NCBI GenBank assembly: GCA_947631505.1
Contig: CANRLR010000001.1
Coordinates: forward strand, 62,001-126,000
Source of the DNA: an uncultured Lachnospiraceae bacterium
GTDB lineage: Bacteria; Bacillota; Clostridia; Lachnospirales; Lachnospiraceae
Length of the DNA: 64,000 bases
Direction of reading: 5' to 3'
Shown: one piece after another, positions 43,552-54,844 of the stretch
How positions within the stretch are numbered: the first letter of the stretch is position 1
Layout of the letters: every line of letters starts with the position of its first letter
Made by a program: the position numbers and the translations under genes
The notes under the pieces: model-generated
Databases searched by the model: none
Seen by the model: only the letters and a program-made list of their open reading frames with translations
What the model was told of the DNA's origin: nothing

Positions 43552-46191
43552 TCAACCAAGTTGCTGTTTCATAATGGTAACTGCTTTATTCAAAGCCTCT
43601 GGAATTGCAGAAGGATTTTTACCGCCTGCCTGTGCCATATTAGGACGGCCTCCTCCTCCGCCACCGACAACCGCTGCTACCTCTTTTATCAAATTGCCGG
43701 CATGAGCTCCTTTCTTCATCGCTCCATCGGTTGCCATTGCAATCAAATTTACTTTTCCATTTGATTCACAGGCAAACACAAGAAATGCTTCCCCCAATTT
43801 ATTTTTTGTCTCATCACCCAAATCACGCATCCCATTCATATCAATATCCGTCAATTGCTTTGCGAGAATTTTTATGCCATTTACTTCTTCTGCCGCATCC
43901 GTCATATCTCCTGCTGCATTCTTGGCAATTTTAGCTTTTAACCTTTCCATTTCTTTCTGCATGGTTCTCATTTCTTCCTGCATGGAAGAAACCTTGGTAT
44001 GAACTTCCAATGGAGCACTCTTTAAAAGCCCTGCCACCTTATGAAGTTCCTGTTCCATTTCACTATAGTAATTCATAAGTGCTGTTCCTGTCAGGGCTTC
44101 AATACGGCGGACACCTGCCGCAACACCACCCTCTGAAACAATCTTAAATGCAGAAATATCTCTCGTATTGCTTACATGAGTTCCACCACAAAGCTCTGAA
44201 CTGAAATCTCCCATCTGAACAACGCGGACAACTTCTCCATACTTCTCACCAAACAGAGCCATAGCCCCTGTTTTTTTTGCCTCTTCAATCGACATTTCCT
44301 TTGTCACAACGGGAAGTGCTTCCTGAATTTCTTTATTTACAATCTCCTCTACCTTGGCAATTTCTTCCGGTGTCATCGGAGAAAAATGGGTAAAATCAAA
44401 ACGAAGCTTATCTTTATCTACCAAAGAACCCTTCTGTTCAACATGATTACCTAGAACAAGGCGAAGTGCTTTCTGCATTAAATGAGTCGCACTATGGTTA
44501 TTGGCAGTCCGATTACGTCTTGTCCCATCTACCGTAAGCTCCGCCAGTTCGCCTTTCTTAATCACACCTTCTACTACTTTACCGACATGTCCGATTTTCG
44601 TCCCCTGAAGCTTAATCACATCATCTACTTCAAATTTACCATTTGCTGTTGTAATTATTCCCTGATCCGCAACCTGACCGCCCATCGTTGCATACATCGG
44701 TGTTTCGGCAACCAATATAGTTCCCTCCTGTCCGGCAGTAAGTTCATCGACAAGAGCATCACTGGTCGTAAGAACGGTAATCGGGGAACGGTGGGACAAA
44801 CGGTCATATCCGACAAAAGCACTTTCAACAGACGCATCAATGGATTGATAGATCGTAACATCTGCTCCCATATAATTCGTAGTTTCTCTTGCCGCTCTTG
44901 CTGTATCCCGCTGATTCTCCATTGCTCTATGGAAACCGTCCTCATCAACAGAAAAACCTTTTTCCTCTAGTATTTCTACTGTCAGATCCATTGGAAATCC
45001 ATACGTATCATACAATTTGAAAGTATTGTCTCCTGACAGTATTTTTTGACCGCTCTGTTCCAGCTCATCCATCATATCATTTAAAATAGTCAGGCCCTGA
45101 TCAATTGTTTTATTGAAATTCTGCTCCTCCACCGTAATCAGTTTCAGAATATAATCCTGTCTGTCTACTAATTCAGGATAGCCGGTATGAGATTCTGCAA
45201 TTACCGTCTTACCAAGCTCTGCCAAAAATTCACCCTGAATACCAAGCAGTCTTCCATGGCGGGCAGCACGGCGGAGCAGACGGCGGAGCACATATCCACG
45301 GCCTTCATTTGAAGGCGTAATACCATCGGAAACCATAAATGTCACAGAACGGATATGGTCCGTTATAACACGAATTGACACATCCTTTTTATACTCTGCA
45401 CCATATTTGACTTTGGCAAATTCACATACTTTATCACGAATTGCCTTAATCGTATCCACATCAAAAATAGAATCTACATCCTGCATAACGGTTGCAAGAC
45501 GCTCCAGCCCCATACCTGTATCAATATTTTTATTGGTTAATTCCGTATAATTTCCGTTTCCGTCATTCTCAAACTGAGTAAACACATTATTCCAGATTTC
45601 AATGTAGCGGTCACACTCACATCCTACGGTACATCCCGGCTGGCCGCAGCCATATTTTTCTCCGCGGTCATAATATATTTCCGAACATGGGCCACATGGA
45701 CCGGCACCATGTTCCCAAAAATTATCTTCTTTGCCAAAACGGAAAATCCGTTCCGGTGCAATTCCGATTTCCTTATTCCAAATTTCAAATGCTTCCTCAT
45801 CCTCTTCATAGACAGACGGATACAAACGTTCTTCCGGGATTTCCAATACCTTAGTCAAAAATTCCCAGGACCAGGCAATCGCCTCATGTTTAAAATAGTC
45901 TCCAAAAGAAAAATTTCCAAGCATTTCAAAAAATGTACCATGTCTTGCCGTCTTTCCAACATTTTCAATGTCTCCGGTACGAATACATTTCTGACATGTT
46001 GTAACACGCTTTCTCGGCGGAATCTCCTGCCCTGTAAAATATGGTTTCAATGGAGCCATACCTGCATTAATGAGCAGCAAACTCTTGTCATTCTGCGGAA
46101 TAAGAGAAAAACTAGGCATTGCTAAATGATCTTTACTTTCAAAAAACTCCAAATACATTTTTCGTAATTCATTTAAACCATATGATTTCAT
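43552..46191 (-). CDS. alaS: Alanyl-tRNA synthetase
   Basis: 879 residues, full length. Class II catalytic core ([47 protein letters not shown]), editing domain with [12 protein letters not shown] and CGGTHVSNT, and a C-terminal C-Ala domain with [15 protein letters not shown]. No T-box leader fits in the 33 bp to the upstream chemoreceptor gene, so it must be co-transcribed or served by a promoter inside that gene. Confidence 0.98.
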   Translation of the reverse strand: MKSYGLNELRKMYLEFFESKDHLAMPSFSLIPQNDKSLLLINAGMAPLKPYFTGQEIPPRKRVTTCQKCIRTGDIENVGKTARHGTFFEMLGNFSFGDYFKHEAIAWSWEFLTKVLEIPEERLYPSVYEEDEEAFEIWNKEIGIAPERIFRFGKEDNFWEHGAGPCGPCSEIYYDRGEKYGCGQPGCTVGCECDRYIEIWNNVFTQFENDGNGNYTELTNKNIDTGMGLERLATVMQDVDSIFDVDTIKAIRDKVCEFAKVKYGAEYKKDVSIRVITDHIRSVTFMVSDGITPSNEGRGYVLRRLLRRAARHGRLLGIQGEFLAELGKTVIAESHTGYPELVDRQDYILKLITVEEQNFNKTIDQGLTILNDMMDELEQSGQKILSGDNTFKLYDTYGFPMDLTVEILEEKGFSVDEDGFHRAMENQRDTARAARETTNYMGADVTIYQSIDASVESAFVGYDRLSHRSPITVLTTSDALVDELTAGQEGTILVAETPMYATMGGQVADQGIITTANGKFEVDDVIKLQGTKIGHVGKVVEGVIKKGELAELTVDGTRRNRTANNHSATHLMQKALRLVLGNHVEQKGSLVDKDKLRFDFTHFSPMTPEEIAKVEEIVNKEIQEALPVVTKEMSIEEAKKTGAMALFGEKYGEVVRVVQMGDFSSELCGGTHVSNTRDISAFKIVSEGGVAAGVRRIEALTGTALMNYYSEMEQELHKVAGLLKSAPLEVHTKVSSMQEEMRTMQKEMERLKAKIAKNAAGDMTDAAEEVNGIKILAKQLTDIDMNGMRDLGDETKNKLGEAFLVFACESNGKVNLIAMATDGAMKKGAHAGNLIKEVAAVVGGGGGGRPNMAQAGGKNPSAIPEALNKAVTIMKQQLG

Positions 46192-46224
46192 ATTGTCCTC
46201 CTAAAATGTTTCCTCACTTTTCGT

Positions 46225-48249
46225 CTATAATTTAAAATATCCTAAATCGCTTTCCATTTTCTGAGCAATTGATTCCAATTCGTCAGATTTTTCTGTAAGC
46301 ACTCCCATCGTATGACGAAGTTCTTCCATCGAAGCGGTTGTCTGTTCTGTCGATGCCGCATTCTGCTCAGATGTTGAAGCCAAATTGCGGAAAACATCAT
46401 TCACTTTTTCACGGACCTCATCACAGCTTTCGGAATCCTTTCGGATTTCGCGAATCTCATTCCGAGATGCCTGAATTCCCCTGCTTACATCACTGAACTT
46501 GTATTGTGTGATCTGCAATTTTTCCTGCTGTTCATCCAAAATCATATTCATCTCTTCCATCGCCTCAACTGTCCGTTTCGATTCACGGGAAAGATCGTCA
46601 ATAATCTGGGAAATACCTGCTGCGGAATGATTCGACTCTTCTGCCAGCTTCTGAATTTGGGAAGCTACTACAGAGAACCCTTTACCTGCTTCTCCTGCCC
46701 TTGCTGCCTCAATGGATGCATTCAGAGACAACAAATTTGTCTCATCCGCAATGGAAGAAATTAAAGTAATAGCAGCCCCGATTTTCGTAACAGCATCATC
46801 GGTTACACGAACCTGTTCTTCAATTCTCTGTATTTCCTCATACGTTTTCTCACTGCTCGAAACAAGCTCTTTGATAATACTTTCTGCCTCTTCCTTGGAA
46901 TGCTCCATCGCATCGGATGTTTTGTTTAAGTTCTCCACCTTTGTCACAATTTTCTGAATGGTTTCTCCCATTTTATCCACATGCGCCGTCGCATTATCAA
47001 TATCCTCGGACTGGGTATGAGCCCCTTGAGAAATATCGCTGACCGCCAGTCCTACTTCATCTGCTGTCTTTTCCGTTTTCGCAGCAAACTGATTCAGATC
47101 ATTACCAGCGTCTGAAAGAATTTCAGAGGATTGCTTTACATTACTAAGAACTTCTGTCATTTTTGCCTTCAGACCACCTAAAGCTTTTGCCATAAGTCCC
47201 AATTCATCCAATCTTTTTGCTAACTTCTCATCCACGGAAACGCCCAAATCGCCTTGTGATAACTGTCCTACCATTCCTACTGCTTTCCGAACCGCAACAC
47301 CGATTTTGCTGGAAACAAATACAACGACGACACCTGCCAGCACAAGAATGATAAAGGCAACAATCAGCACACCGACTGTCTTTTGCCGGATTTCTTTATT
47401 AATCGCAGCACTCGGCTTACCGGCAAATATCATTCCCACTACTTTTCCGCCTGCATTTTTTATCGGAACATAATAAGCATAAAATTCCCCATCGTTAATA
47501 AATGCTTTGCTCGTACCATACTCTTCTTTTTGTTGAATAACCGTTTCTACTACTTCAGCCGGAGCTTCCTCATCAAATACCTTTTTACCGGTCTTATGAC
47601 TGGTAAGAGAAGACGCTTTTACTTTATTTTCATAATAAACACTAAATTCTACTTCAGACAGTTTCTTCAGATTTTCCAGCAAAGACTGGTCCTTTGTAAT
47701 CTGATAATCCCCCTTGCGCAGATAAGTCGAAGAAGCCCCCTCATCCAGCACATAGTCTCCGCCATCTAAGGCATCAAAAGTTCCCTCCAGACTGTAACAC
47801 AAATCCTTCAGACCAGTCAGAGCCTCATTTTCCAGTGTCGTCTTTAATGCCTGCTGGCAATAAATCGCAATAATAATCGTCAACATCACAAGTGGAACAA
47901 TGGATATAAATACAATCTCTGCCCGAATGGAGCGTTTTGCTTTTTCCAGTTCCGTCTCTTTCCCGGCTTTTGGTGCTTTTCCCTTTTTTACTTTCTTCTG
48001 CTGTCTCTTTTCCTTCCAAGCTTTCACCTTGGCAGCCCGCTCTTCCCGTTTCCTGATTTGTTCCTCCGTCAACGGTTTTTGTTTCTTTCCTTTTTTAGTT
48101 TCGTTCTTTTCTTTTTTGCCAAATTTTTTCGGGGCTTTCTTTTTGCTCTCATTTTTGGCTGCCTTAGACATTGCTTTTTCCTGTTTTTTCTGCTTCTTTA
48201 ATTGGTCCTTCTGTTCTTTTGTCATTTTCATCTTTTTGTCCTTTTTCAT
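46225..48249 (-). CDS. Methyl-accepting chemotaxis protein with long lysine-rich tail
   Basis: 674 residues. The first ~105 residues are almost all Lys/Glu/Gln/Ala, predicted cytoplasmic and helical, before TM1 (about 112-132). Then a Cache-like sensor (about 135-285), TM2, HAMP and a signalling domain with [21 protein letters not shown]. The tail resembles that of the 41649-43535 receptor in composition, not in detailed sequence. Chemoreceptors rarely have such tails. Confidence 0.92.
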   Translation of the reverse strand: MKKDKKMKMTKEQKDQLKKQKKQEKAMSKAAKNESKKKAPKKFGKKEKNETKKGKKQKPLTEEQIRKREERAAKVKAWKEKRQQKKVKKGKAPKAGKETELEKAKRSIRAEIVFISIVPLVMLTIIIAIYCQQALKTTLENEALTGLKDLCYSLEGTFDALDGGDYVLDEGASSTYLRKGDYQITKDQSLLENLKKLSEVEFSVYYENKVKASSLTSHKTGKKVFDEEAPAEVVETVIQQKEEYGTSKAFINDGEFYAYYVPIKNAGGKVVGMIFAGKPSAAINKEIRQKTVGVLIVAFIILVLAGVVVVFVSSKIGVAVRKAVGMVGQLSQGDLGVSVDEKLAKRLDELGLMAKALGGLKAKMTEVLSNVKQSSEILSDAGNDLNQFAAKTEKTADEVGLAVSDISQGAHTQSEDIDNATAHVDKMGETIQKIVTKVENLNKTSDAMEHSKEEAESIIKELVSSSEKTYEEIQRIEEQVRVTDDAVTKIGAAITLISSIADETNLLSLNASIEAARAGEAGKGFSVVASQIQKLAEESNHSAAGISQIIDDLSRESKRTVEAMEEMNMILDEQQEKLQITQYKFSDVSRGIQASRNEIREIRKDSESCDEVREKVNDVFRNLASTSEQNAASTEQTTASMEELRHTMGVLTEKSDELESIAQKMESDLGYFKL

Positions 48250-48282
48250 AGTACCCCTCCAATATAAGCAATAAGTAAGATA

Positions 48283-48308
48283 ATTATAGCATAATCACTT
48301 TATGATTA
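48283..48308 (-). promoter_or_regulatory. Promoter and dyad upstream of the second chemoreceptor
   Basis: Minus strand TGCTATAAT (extended -10, TATAAT at 48283-48288) with no good -35. Directly upstream, TAATCA-N5-TGATTA (48292-48308) is an operator-like dyad, so an activator or repressor is likely. Confidence 0.5.
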
Positions 48309-48343
48309 CTAGCCTTTTTCTTGTTATTTTGGAAATACTTTTC

Positions 48344-49051
48344 CTATTTTTGTTGCATTTCTTTCACCTTTGATTGTGCATACTCTGCCAGCTCGGCAGC
48401 TCTTTTTCCGTCTCCCATAGAATTCGGCGTGAAAGCCTCTCCTATTTCTACTAGAACTTCCCCCTGAGGTATCATCCATCTTCCGATATTTCGTATTTCA
48501 TGAATCCGAATAAAAGCAGGTACAATGCTGACATCCATACCAATTACCCCTAAAAATCCTCCCTTTTTAAATGGCTGCATCTCCTCCTCATAATAGCTGC
48601 ATTCTCCCTCCGGAAAAAGAACTACGTTTCCTTTTGTTAACGCCTCTTTCATATTCGTAATTCCAGACTTGATCTTTGCCACATCTTTGGTATAGCGGTC
48701 CAGTGCAATGCATTTGATGGAATCCAGATATTTATGTAAAATCGGATAATGCCACAATTCTTCCGCCGCCACAAAACTAACCGCATAGTCTAACGTTGCA
48801 AGTAAAAACACAACATCAAAAAAACATCTGTGATTTGAAACAATTAAAAAAGGTCTATCCACTGGAATTTTTTCTTGGTTTTTAATCGAAAGCTTTATCT
48901 TTGCGGACTTTACTACTTTTCTGCAGATTTTTTTACAAATTAAAAAATTATTTTTTAAATCATCATTCAGTGCCGGATAATTACGCAGCATTTCAAACAC
49001 CAGTCGGATAAACAAACAAATCATTCGGACACAATCTCTGATTTTCTTCAT
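48344..49051 (-). CDS. plsC: 1-acyl-sn-glycerol-3-phosphate acyltransferase
   Basis: PlsC-family acyltransferase making phosphatidic acid. The catalytic HX4D motif is NHRCFFD and the glycerol-phosphate-binding motif FPEGECS; 235 residues with a hydrophobic N-terminal region. It follows proA by 15 nt on the same strand. The weak match of the second block leaves a related lyso-lipid acyltransferase possible. Confidence 0.88.
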   Translation of the reverse strand: MKKIRDCVRMICLFIRLVFEMLRNYPALNDDLKNNFLICKKICRKVVKSAKIKLSIKNQEKIPVDRPFLIVSNHRCFFDVVFLLATLDYAVSFVAAEELWHYPILHKYLDSIKCIALDRYTKDVAKIKSGITNMKEALTKGNVVLFPEGECSYYEEEMQPFKKGGFLGVIGMDVSIVPAFIRIHEIRNIGRWMIPQGEVLVEIGEAFTPNSMGDGKRAAELAEYAQSKVKEMQQK

Positions 49052-49066
49052 AAGTCACCTCTTATC

Positions 49067-50311
49067 TTATTGTCTGATTTGTCCATTACCAAGAATAATA
49101 TACTTTGTTGTGGTCAATGCCAATAACCCCATTGGTCCTCTTGCATGTAACTTTTGTGTACTTATTCCGATTTCAGCTCCAAAACCAAACTCAAAACCGT
49201 CCGTAAAACGTGTGGAAGCATTTACATACACAGCTGCTGCATCCACTTCGTTCAAAAAACGCATGGAATTTTCATAATCAGATGTAATAATAGCCTCTGA
49301 ATGACCGGTGTTATATGTATTAATGTGCCCGATTGCCTCGTCAATAGAATCTACCGTTCTGACAGAAATAATCGCATCCAGATATTCCGTGCCATAATCT
49401 TCCTCTGTTGCCGGAACCATATCGTTCCAATATTTCCGTGCCCGTTCGTCACCCCGTATTTCGACGTGGTGTTTCGATAATCTTTCGCAGATAAGCGGCA
49501 GTGCCTGCTCTGCAATTTTACTGTGTACGACCAGCGATTCACAAGCATTACAGACGCCCAGCCGCTGGGTTTTTGCATTTTCAACAATATCTGCCGCCAT
49601 AGCACAATCAGCATATTCATCTACATAAATGTGACAATTTCCCGTTCCTGTTTCAATGACAGGAACGGTACTTTTTTCCACAACTGTGCGGATAAGTCCT
49701 GCACCTCCCCGCGGAATCAGCACATCTATATATTGGTTCAACCGCATAAATTTTTCTGCCGTTTCATGAGACGTATCCTCTAACAGCTGAATTGCGTCCG
49801 CAGGCAGACCACAGCCTGAAAGTGCTTCACGAACCACTTTTACAATCGCAAGATTTGAATTCAGTGCATCACTTCCTCCGCGTAAAACAACTGCATTTCC
49901 TGTTTTGAAACAAAGCCCGAATGCATCTGCCGTCACATTGGGACGAGATTCATAAATAATGCCGATCACACCAAGCGGAACACGTTTTTGACCAATCTGC
50001 ATTCCGAGCGGCGTCGTTTTCATAGAGATAACTTCTCCGACCGGATCATTTAAGGCTACGATCTGAGTCAGTCCGTCCGCCATGGCATGAATCCGCTCCT
50101 TTGTCAGTGTAAGACGGTCAACAAGGGATTCTTTCATCCCGTTTGCCCGTGCTTTTTTCACATCGGCTTCATTTGCTGAAAGAAGTTTCTCTGCATTCTC
50201 CCGCAGGGCAGCTGCCACCGCTGCCAGCCCTTTATTTTTCTCCAGAACTCCCATGCGGTTCAACTCTCTGGATGCTGTCTTTGCAGCAATTCCTATCTTT
50301 TCTAATGTCAC
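49067..50311 (-). CDS. proA: Gamma-glutamyl phosphate reductase
   Basis: NADPH-dependent second step of proline synthesis. Catalytic Cys in [31 protein letters not shown] and [10 protein letters not shown] are family signatures. I chose the GTG at 50311, seven bases after AGGAGG; the upstream ATG lies before this SD. 414 residues. proB is encoded two genes upstream in the same run. Confidence 0.95.
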   Translation of the reverse strand: MTLEKIGIAAKTASRELNRMGVLEKNKGLAAVAAALRENAEKLLSANEADVKKARANGMKESLVDRLTLTKERIHAMADGLTQIVALNDPVGEVISMKTTPLGMQIGQKRVPLGVIGIIYESRPNVTADAFGLCFKTGNAVVLRGGSDALNSNLAIVKVVREALSGCGLPADAIQLLEDTSHETAEKFMRLNQYIDVLIPRGGAGLIRTVVEKSTVPVIETGTGNCHIYVDEYADCAMAADIVENAKTQRLGVCNACESLVVHSKIAEQALPLICERLSKHHVEIRGDERARKYWNDMVPATEEDYGTEYLDAIISVRTVDSIDEAIGHINTYNTGHSEAIITSDYENSMRFLNEVDAAAVYVNASTRFTDGFEFGFGAEIGISTQKLHARGPMGLLALTTTKYIILGNGQIRQ

Positions 50312-50322
50312 AGTCAATCCTC

Positions 50323-50889
50323 CTATTTCTTTCGATTCCAAACAATTAACTCTGGTTTCTGATCATAAGCATCGATTACAATTTCTTTTTCTTCCTGTAC
50401 CTGAAAGGCAAGCATCATGGTATGGGTAATCCGGTTTCCAAAACTCTTCAAATACCGGTCATAATAACCACCGCCGTAACCCAGCCGGTTTCCCTTGGAG
50501 TCGTATGCTACACCTGGCATTATCATAAGAACTTCTGCCGTTCCCTGTTCATTTTCAAATGCTTCTTCCGATTCTTCCGGCTCCAGAATCCCCTGATAAC
50601 CGCATTGCAGATAATCCATAGACTCCACGGAATAAAACTTCATTTTCTTCTTATCCGGATAGGTCTTAGGCAAGTACAATCTTTTACCATCTTGAATCAC
50701 TGTATGATTTAATTCCAATGTAGATACTTCCGATTGAAAGGAGGCATAAGAGAGAATAATTTCCGCCCGGCAGTACCAATCCGACCGGATCACCTGTTCC
50801 ACAATATCCTCTGACCACTGCCCCCTATCCTTTTCCCTTATAGAATTTCTTCGGATAAGAGCATTTTTACGCTGTAATTTTTTATCCAT
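50323..50889 (-). CDS. 5-formyltetrahydrofolate cyclo-ligase
   Basis: ATP-dependent conversion of 5-formyl-THF to methenyl-THF. 188 residues with the family block [15 protein letters not shown] and the N-terminal basic region. The ATG overlaps the stop of the DUF896 gene by one base (TGATG). Located inside the proline gene run. Confidence 0.92.
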   Translation of the reverse strand: MDKKLQRKNALIRRNSIREKDRGQWSEDIVEQVIRSDWYCRAEIILSYASFQSEVSTLELNHTVIQDGKRLYLPKTYPDKKKMKFYSVESMDYLQCGYQGILEPEESEEAFENEQGTAEVLMIMPGVAYDSKGNRLGYGGGYYDRYLKSFGNRITHTMMLAFQVQEEKEIVIDAYDQKPELIVWNRKK

Positions 50890-51098
50890 CAATGGGTATC
50901 CTTCCTCCGTAATTTCCGAATGGTACCATCCGGCTCCTGCACCGAGGTATGATCCAGTGTATGTCGGATATTACGGCGAATCGCTTCGATATACTCTGCA
51001 CGCAATGCTGCCTGTTCTTCCTTTTCTTCCGGTGTCATTGTTCCCGCTTTCTGTCTTTTATACAATTCATTAATCCGATCTATTTTTGCCTGTTCCAT
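50889..51098 (-). CDS. DUF896 (YnzC-like) small protein
   Basis: 69-residue helical protein beginning MEQAKIDRINELYKRQKAG with TPEEKEEQAALRAEYIEAIR, the signature of the DUF896/YnzC family. The B. subtilis member is LexA-controlled; its function is unclear. SD GGAGGAAG. It lies between proB and the cyclo-ligase and is coupled to the latter. Confidence 0.9.
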   Translation of the reverse strand: MEQAKIDRINELYKRQKAGTMTPEEKEEQAALRAEYIEAIRRNIRHTLDHTSVQEPDGTIRKLRRKDTH

Positions 51099-51134
51099 AT
51101 CTTCCTCCAAATTTATTCCGCTTGCCGGCATTTT

Positions 51135-51965
51135 TTATCGGTCCAAATAATTCTTTAAATGAAAATGTCTTGTTCTGTGTGCTCTAAAAAAAGTTCCCAG
51201 CTCCTCACCTGCCAAAAAGCGGTTAATATTATCCATATCACTGCCATTTAAAATAATCATATCGGCTCCTGCATCATTGGCAATGCCGGCAGCTTCTACT
51301 TTCGATACCATGCCGCCTGTTCCAAAGTCGGTAGCAGGTCCCTTTGCCATGCCAAGCATCTCATCCGTAATTCGTTCTACATAAGGAATTAATTTCGCAT
51401 TTGGATTATTATTCGGATCATCCGTATATAATCCGTCAATATCACTGAGCAGCACAAGCAAATCGGCTTTTATAATCGCTGCAACAATAGCAGACAGATA
51501 ATCGTTATCACCAAAATCAATTTCATCTGTTGCGACCGTATCATTTTCATTTACAATTGGTATAACCCCCATATCCAACAGCTCACGAAATGTATTTTCT
51601 GCATTGTGGCGGCTGGTATCATTGGCAATTGTAATTTTAGTCATCAGAATCTGTGCTGTATTCTGATTATACTCCGAAAACAATTTCTGATACACCGTCA
51701 TAAGACGGCTCTGTCCCACTGCCGCACACGCCTGCTTCACCGAACGCTCCACCGGCTTTTCTTTTAATCCCAGAGCCTTCCTTCCAACACCGATCGCCCC
51801 GGAAGAAACCACCACAATTTCTTTTCCCTGATTATGTAAATCGGTCAGAATACGGACAAATTTTTCCATCTTTACAAAATCAAGCCCACCGGTCTCCTTA
51901 TGGGTAAGTGTCGACGTTCCTATCTTAAAAACAATTCTTTTTTTTTCATTTCGATTATAACTCAT
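51135..51965 (-). CDS. proB: Glutamate 5-kinase, short form
   Basis: First step of proline synthesis. Amino acid kinase domain with FKIGTSTLT, SSGAIGVGRKALG, NENDTVATDEIDFGDND and GTGGMVSKVEAA. 276 residues, without the C-terminal PUA domain of the long form, which is common in clostridia. The ATG at 51965 follows AAGGAAA and overlaps the preceding flavoprotein gene by 11 nt. Confidence 0.95.
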   Translation of the reverse strand: MSYNRNEKKRIVFKIGTSTLTHKETGGLDFVKMEKFVRILTDLHNQGKEIVVVSSGAIGVGRKALGLKEKPVERSVKQACAAVGQSRLMTVYQKLFSEYNQNTAQILMTKITIANDTSRHNAENTFRELLDMGVIPIVNENDTVATDEIDFGDNDYLSAIVAAIIKADLLVLLSDIDGLYTDDPNNNPNAKLIPYVERITDEMLGMAKGPATDFGTGGMVSKVEAAGIANDAGADMIILNGSDMDNINRFLAGEELGTFFRAHRTRHFHLKNYLDR

Positions 51966-53577
51966 GATTTCCTTCCTCACACTGCTCCTGTATTTTCATT
52001 GCCACCCGAAGTCCATCCATCGCGGCAGACATAATTCCTCCTGCATAGCCGGCACCTTCCCCACAGGGATATAATGCTTTTGTAGAAATGCTCACAAAGT
52101 TCTCATCCCTGTCAATCCGAACCGGTGATGATGTTCTTGTTTCAATACCCATGAGCAAAGTATCTTTGTCATCAAATCCTTTTATTTTATGGGCAAACTG
52201 TCCCATTCCGTCAATTATACCATTTTTAATAAACTTTGGCAACGCTTTCTGTAGATTCCCATACTCCCATTTCCCTTTCACGCAAGGTTGGATTTTTCCT
52301 CCTTTAACCGTTGTTTTTCCCTCACAAAAATCCTCATACCGCTGTACGGGAATCTTTCCCTTTGAAATTCTATATGCCTGTTTCTCCCAGTTCCGTTGAA
52401 AACGTACTCCGGCAAGACAATCCCCCTCTCCAAAATCTTCCGGTTCCACCGTTACGACAACCGCACTATTTGCATTTCCAGAATCTCTGGCGGCATCACT
52501 CATTCCATTCACAACAAGTCCACCCTCTTCAGAAGAGGCATTCACAACATAGCCGCCCGGACACATACAAAATGTATACACACCTCTCCCCTCTTTTGTC
52601 TTTCCGGTACATTTATAAGGAGAAGCGGGTAATTTTTCATCCACGACTCCGTACTGAGCCAGATCAATATCCCTCTGTCGGTGCTGGACTCTCACACCAA
52701 CCGCAAAGGCCTTGGGTGAAAGAAAAACATTCTGTTCCCTGAGCATAGCAAAGGTATCTCTTGCACTATGTCCAATGGCAAGCACCAAACGGTCACATGA
52801 CATTTGCCCCTCTTCCTCCGACTTTACATCACGATAGCGGATTCCGCTCACACAATTCTTGGTCAGCATCAATTCTGTCATCTTCGTATGAAAGCGAAAT
52901 TCACATCCCCTCTTTATCATCTCCTCACGCATCTTTGCTATCACTCTTTGCAGCACATCCGTTCCTATATGTGGCTTACTATCATACAAAATATTTTCTG
53001 CCGCACCAAAACGGACAAAGCTTTCCAGCACAAATTGCTTTCTTCCTGACCTGTCCTTCACCCCCGTATTTAACTTACCATCCGAAAAGGTTCCTGCTCC
53101 GCCCTCCCCAAAAGAAATATTAGAATACGGAGAAAGAATATCCTGTTCCCAAAATTTTTTGATATCCTTTACACGGTCTTCCACCTTTTCTCCCTGCTCC
53201 AGAATTACCGGCTTTAATCCGCATAAACTCAAATAATAGGCACAGAACAGCCCTGCTGGTCCTGCACCTACAACGATTACATTTTCCCTTTCCCTGACTT
53301 GGGAAATCCTCTTCCACAGCGAAGGAGATTCCTTTGCCACTGACAAATTCTTATTCTTTCGGTTTCTCCGCAGCACCTGTTCTTCTTCTGACACCGCAAA
53401 AACTACCGTATAAAGATAAACCAAATCCGGCTTTCTTCTGGCATCCAGACTCTTTTTCGTAATCCTGAAATCTAAAAAATCAGTTTCCTTTATATGTAAA
53501 ACTCTTGCTATTTTTTTCTTAATATGACCAATTGACTGTTGCTGCCATGATATTTTACAATTCGTATATTGTAACAT
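51955..53577 (-). CDS. FAD-dependent oxidoreductase (COG2509-like)
   Basis: 540 residues. An N-terminal ~90-residue region (KKIARVLHIKETDFLDFRI) precedes the FAD-binding VIVVGAGPAGLFCAYYL and a large reductase-like domain ending CGEGAGYAGGIMSAAMDGL. The family is widespread in Firmicutes and lacks a settled function; it is related to HI0933-type flavoproteins. It is four bases from the next flavoprotein gene upstream and overlaps proB. Confidence 0.88.
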   Translation of the reverse strand: MLQYTNCKISWQQQSIGHIKKKIARVLHIKETDFLDFRITKKSLDARRKPDLVYLYTVVFAVSEEEQVLRRNRKNKNLSVAKESPSLWKRISQVRERENVIVVGAGPAGLFCAYYLSLCGLKPVILEQGEKVEDRVKDIKKFWEQDILSPYSNISFGEGGAGTFSDGKLNTGVKDRSGRKQFVLESFVRFGAAENILYDSKPHIGTDVLQRVIAKMREEMIKRGCEFRFHTKMTELMLTKNCVSGIRYRDVKSEEEGQMSCDRLVLAIGHSARDTFAMLREQNVFLSPKAFAVGVRVQHRQRDIDLAQYGVVDEKLPASPYKCTGKTKEGRGVYTFCMCPGGYVVNASSEEGGLVVNGMSDAARDSGNANSAVVVTVEPEDFGEGDCLAGVRFQRNWEKQAYRISKGKIPVQRYEDFCEGKTTVKGGKIQPCVKGKWEYGNLQKALPKFIKNGIIDGMGQFAHKIKGFDDKDTLLMGIETRTSSPVRIDRDENFVSISTKALYPCGEGAGYAGGIMSAAMDGLRVAMKIQEQCEEGNHEL

Positions 53578-53580
53578 CTT

Positions 53581-54741
53581 CTAGTTCCTTTCCCTGATAA
53601 CTGCTTTTGCAGCTATTACAGCTGTGCTCCATGCAAAATGAAGATTATATCCCCCGCATCTCCCATCCACATCCAAAAGCTCCCCTGTCACATACAAACC
53701 GGAAACTTTTTGCGACTCCATTGTTTCCGCACTCACTTCGGATGTAGGTATACCGCCTGCCGTCACTTGTGCCCGGTCAATCCCATATGTATCCTGAATG
53801 GGAAAACGAAAAGCTTTCAGTAAATGTGCGGATACCGCCCTTTTCTCCAGCAAAGTCACCCATTTCTTCGGGACCAGCCCAGCAATCCCAAAATGCATAA
53901 TCCATTGGCTTAATTCTTCTTCTTTCATCTCCGGAACAAAATCAATTTCTCCCATAAGTTTAATGCTGCCCGCCTGTTCCCTCAATGCTTTGGCGGCTAC
54001 ACGGCATAACTGAAATACAGGGATACCGGATACACCATCTTTATTCACTTGAATCTCACCGATTTCCCCCGGTACTTTTTCTCCATTTATTTGAAGAGAA
54101 AAGCGCCCTTGAATTCTTGTTCCTGCCACAGACTTCCACCAGTCCCCGCCACAGATTAATCCGGTAAGACCGGGATAAATAGGGCTGATACGATGCCCCA
54201 GACTACGGGCCAGCTTATAGCCATTGCCATCTCCGCCCAACTCTGCACCGGCTCTGCCGCCCGTCGCCATTACTACATACCGGCAGCGGATTCGTCCCGA
54301 TGAAGTGCGAATCTGAAACCCTCCTTCCCTCTCTGGGATAATAGCAGATACTTTACACTCTGTTTCAATCTCACATCCGCTGACATAACAGAATTTTTGC
54401 AGTGCTTCCACCACAGTGGAAGCCTGATTGGTATGGGGGTAAACATATCCTTCCCGCTCTCTTGGATAAATACCGATTTCCTTGAACAAGTCCATAACAT
54501 CCTGCGGTGATTCCCGTTCTAGAACCCGTTGTATCCACTCCCTGTCCCCATAATAGTGAGTAACATCCATTTTTCGGTTTGTAAAATTACACCGCCCATT
54601 TCCGGTAGCAGAAAGCTTCTTTCCGATCCGGTTATTTTTCTCTGCAATCACTACACTCAGTCCGGCTTCTGCCAATATCCCACCGCACAGTAAGCCGGAA
54701 GCTCCCGCTCCCACAATCACTACTTCACTATATTCTTTCAT
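53581..54741 (-). CDS. HI0933/YhiN-family flavoprotein
   Basis: 386 residues with the FAD motif VVIVGAGASGLLCGGIL, KKLSATGNGRCNFTN typical of HI0933/BaiN-like enzymes, and the C-terminal DVDGRCGGYNLHFAW block. Some members reduce bile-acid intermediates (BaiN) or act as aminoacetone oxidases; most are uncharacterised. The SD is weak. First of the tightly spaced run leading to proA and plsC. Confidence 0.88.
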   Translation of the reverse strand: MKEYSEVVIVGAGASGLLCGGILAEAGLSVVIAEKNNRIGKKLSATGNGRCNFTNRKMDVTHYYGDREWIQRVLERESPQDVMDLFKEIGIYPREREGYVYPHTNQASTVVEALQKFCYVSGCEIETECKVSAIIPEREGGFQIRTSSGRIRCRYVVMATGGRAGAELGGDGNGYKLARSLGHRISPIYPGLTGLICGGDWWKSVAGTRIQGRFSLQINGEKVPGEIGEIQVNKDGVSGIPVFQLCRVAAKALREQAGSIKLMGEIDFVPEMKEEELSQWIMHFGIAGLVPKKWVTLLEKRAVSAHLLKAFRFPIQDTYGIDRAQVTAGGIPTSEVSAETMESQKVSGLYVTGELLDVDGRCGGYNLHFAWSTAVIAAKAVIRERN

Positions 54742-54800
54742 TTATTTTCATCCATTCTTATGCATTTTTATTATCGTTTTTCTTTTTCTCCCACTGAACT

Positions 54801-54834
54801 ATGATGTTGGGGTCAAAAGGTAGTTTGATATGTC
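54801..54834. repeat. Solo family B end and TAGTTTGATRTGTC repeat
   Basis: 54801-54821 is identical over 21 bp to the left end of the element at 59450. It runs into TAGTTTGATATGTC (54821-54834), which recurs with one change at 58000-58013. These two copies bracket the BofC-like gene and the RloAB operon. Confidence 0.65.
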
Positions 54835-54844
54835 AACCATACCA

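Noticed and set aside
46192-46224. T-box leader for alaS
   Set aside because: Only 33 bp separate alaS from the upstream gene; no T-box sequence is present.
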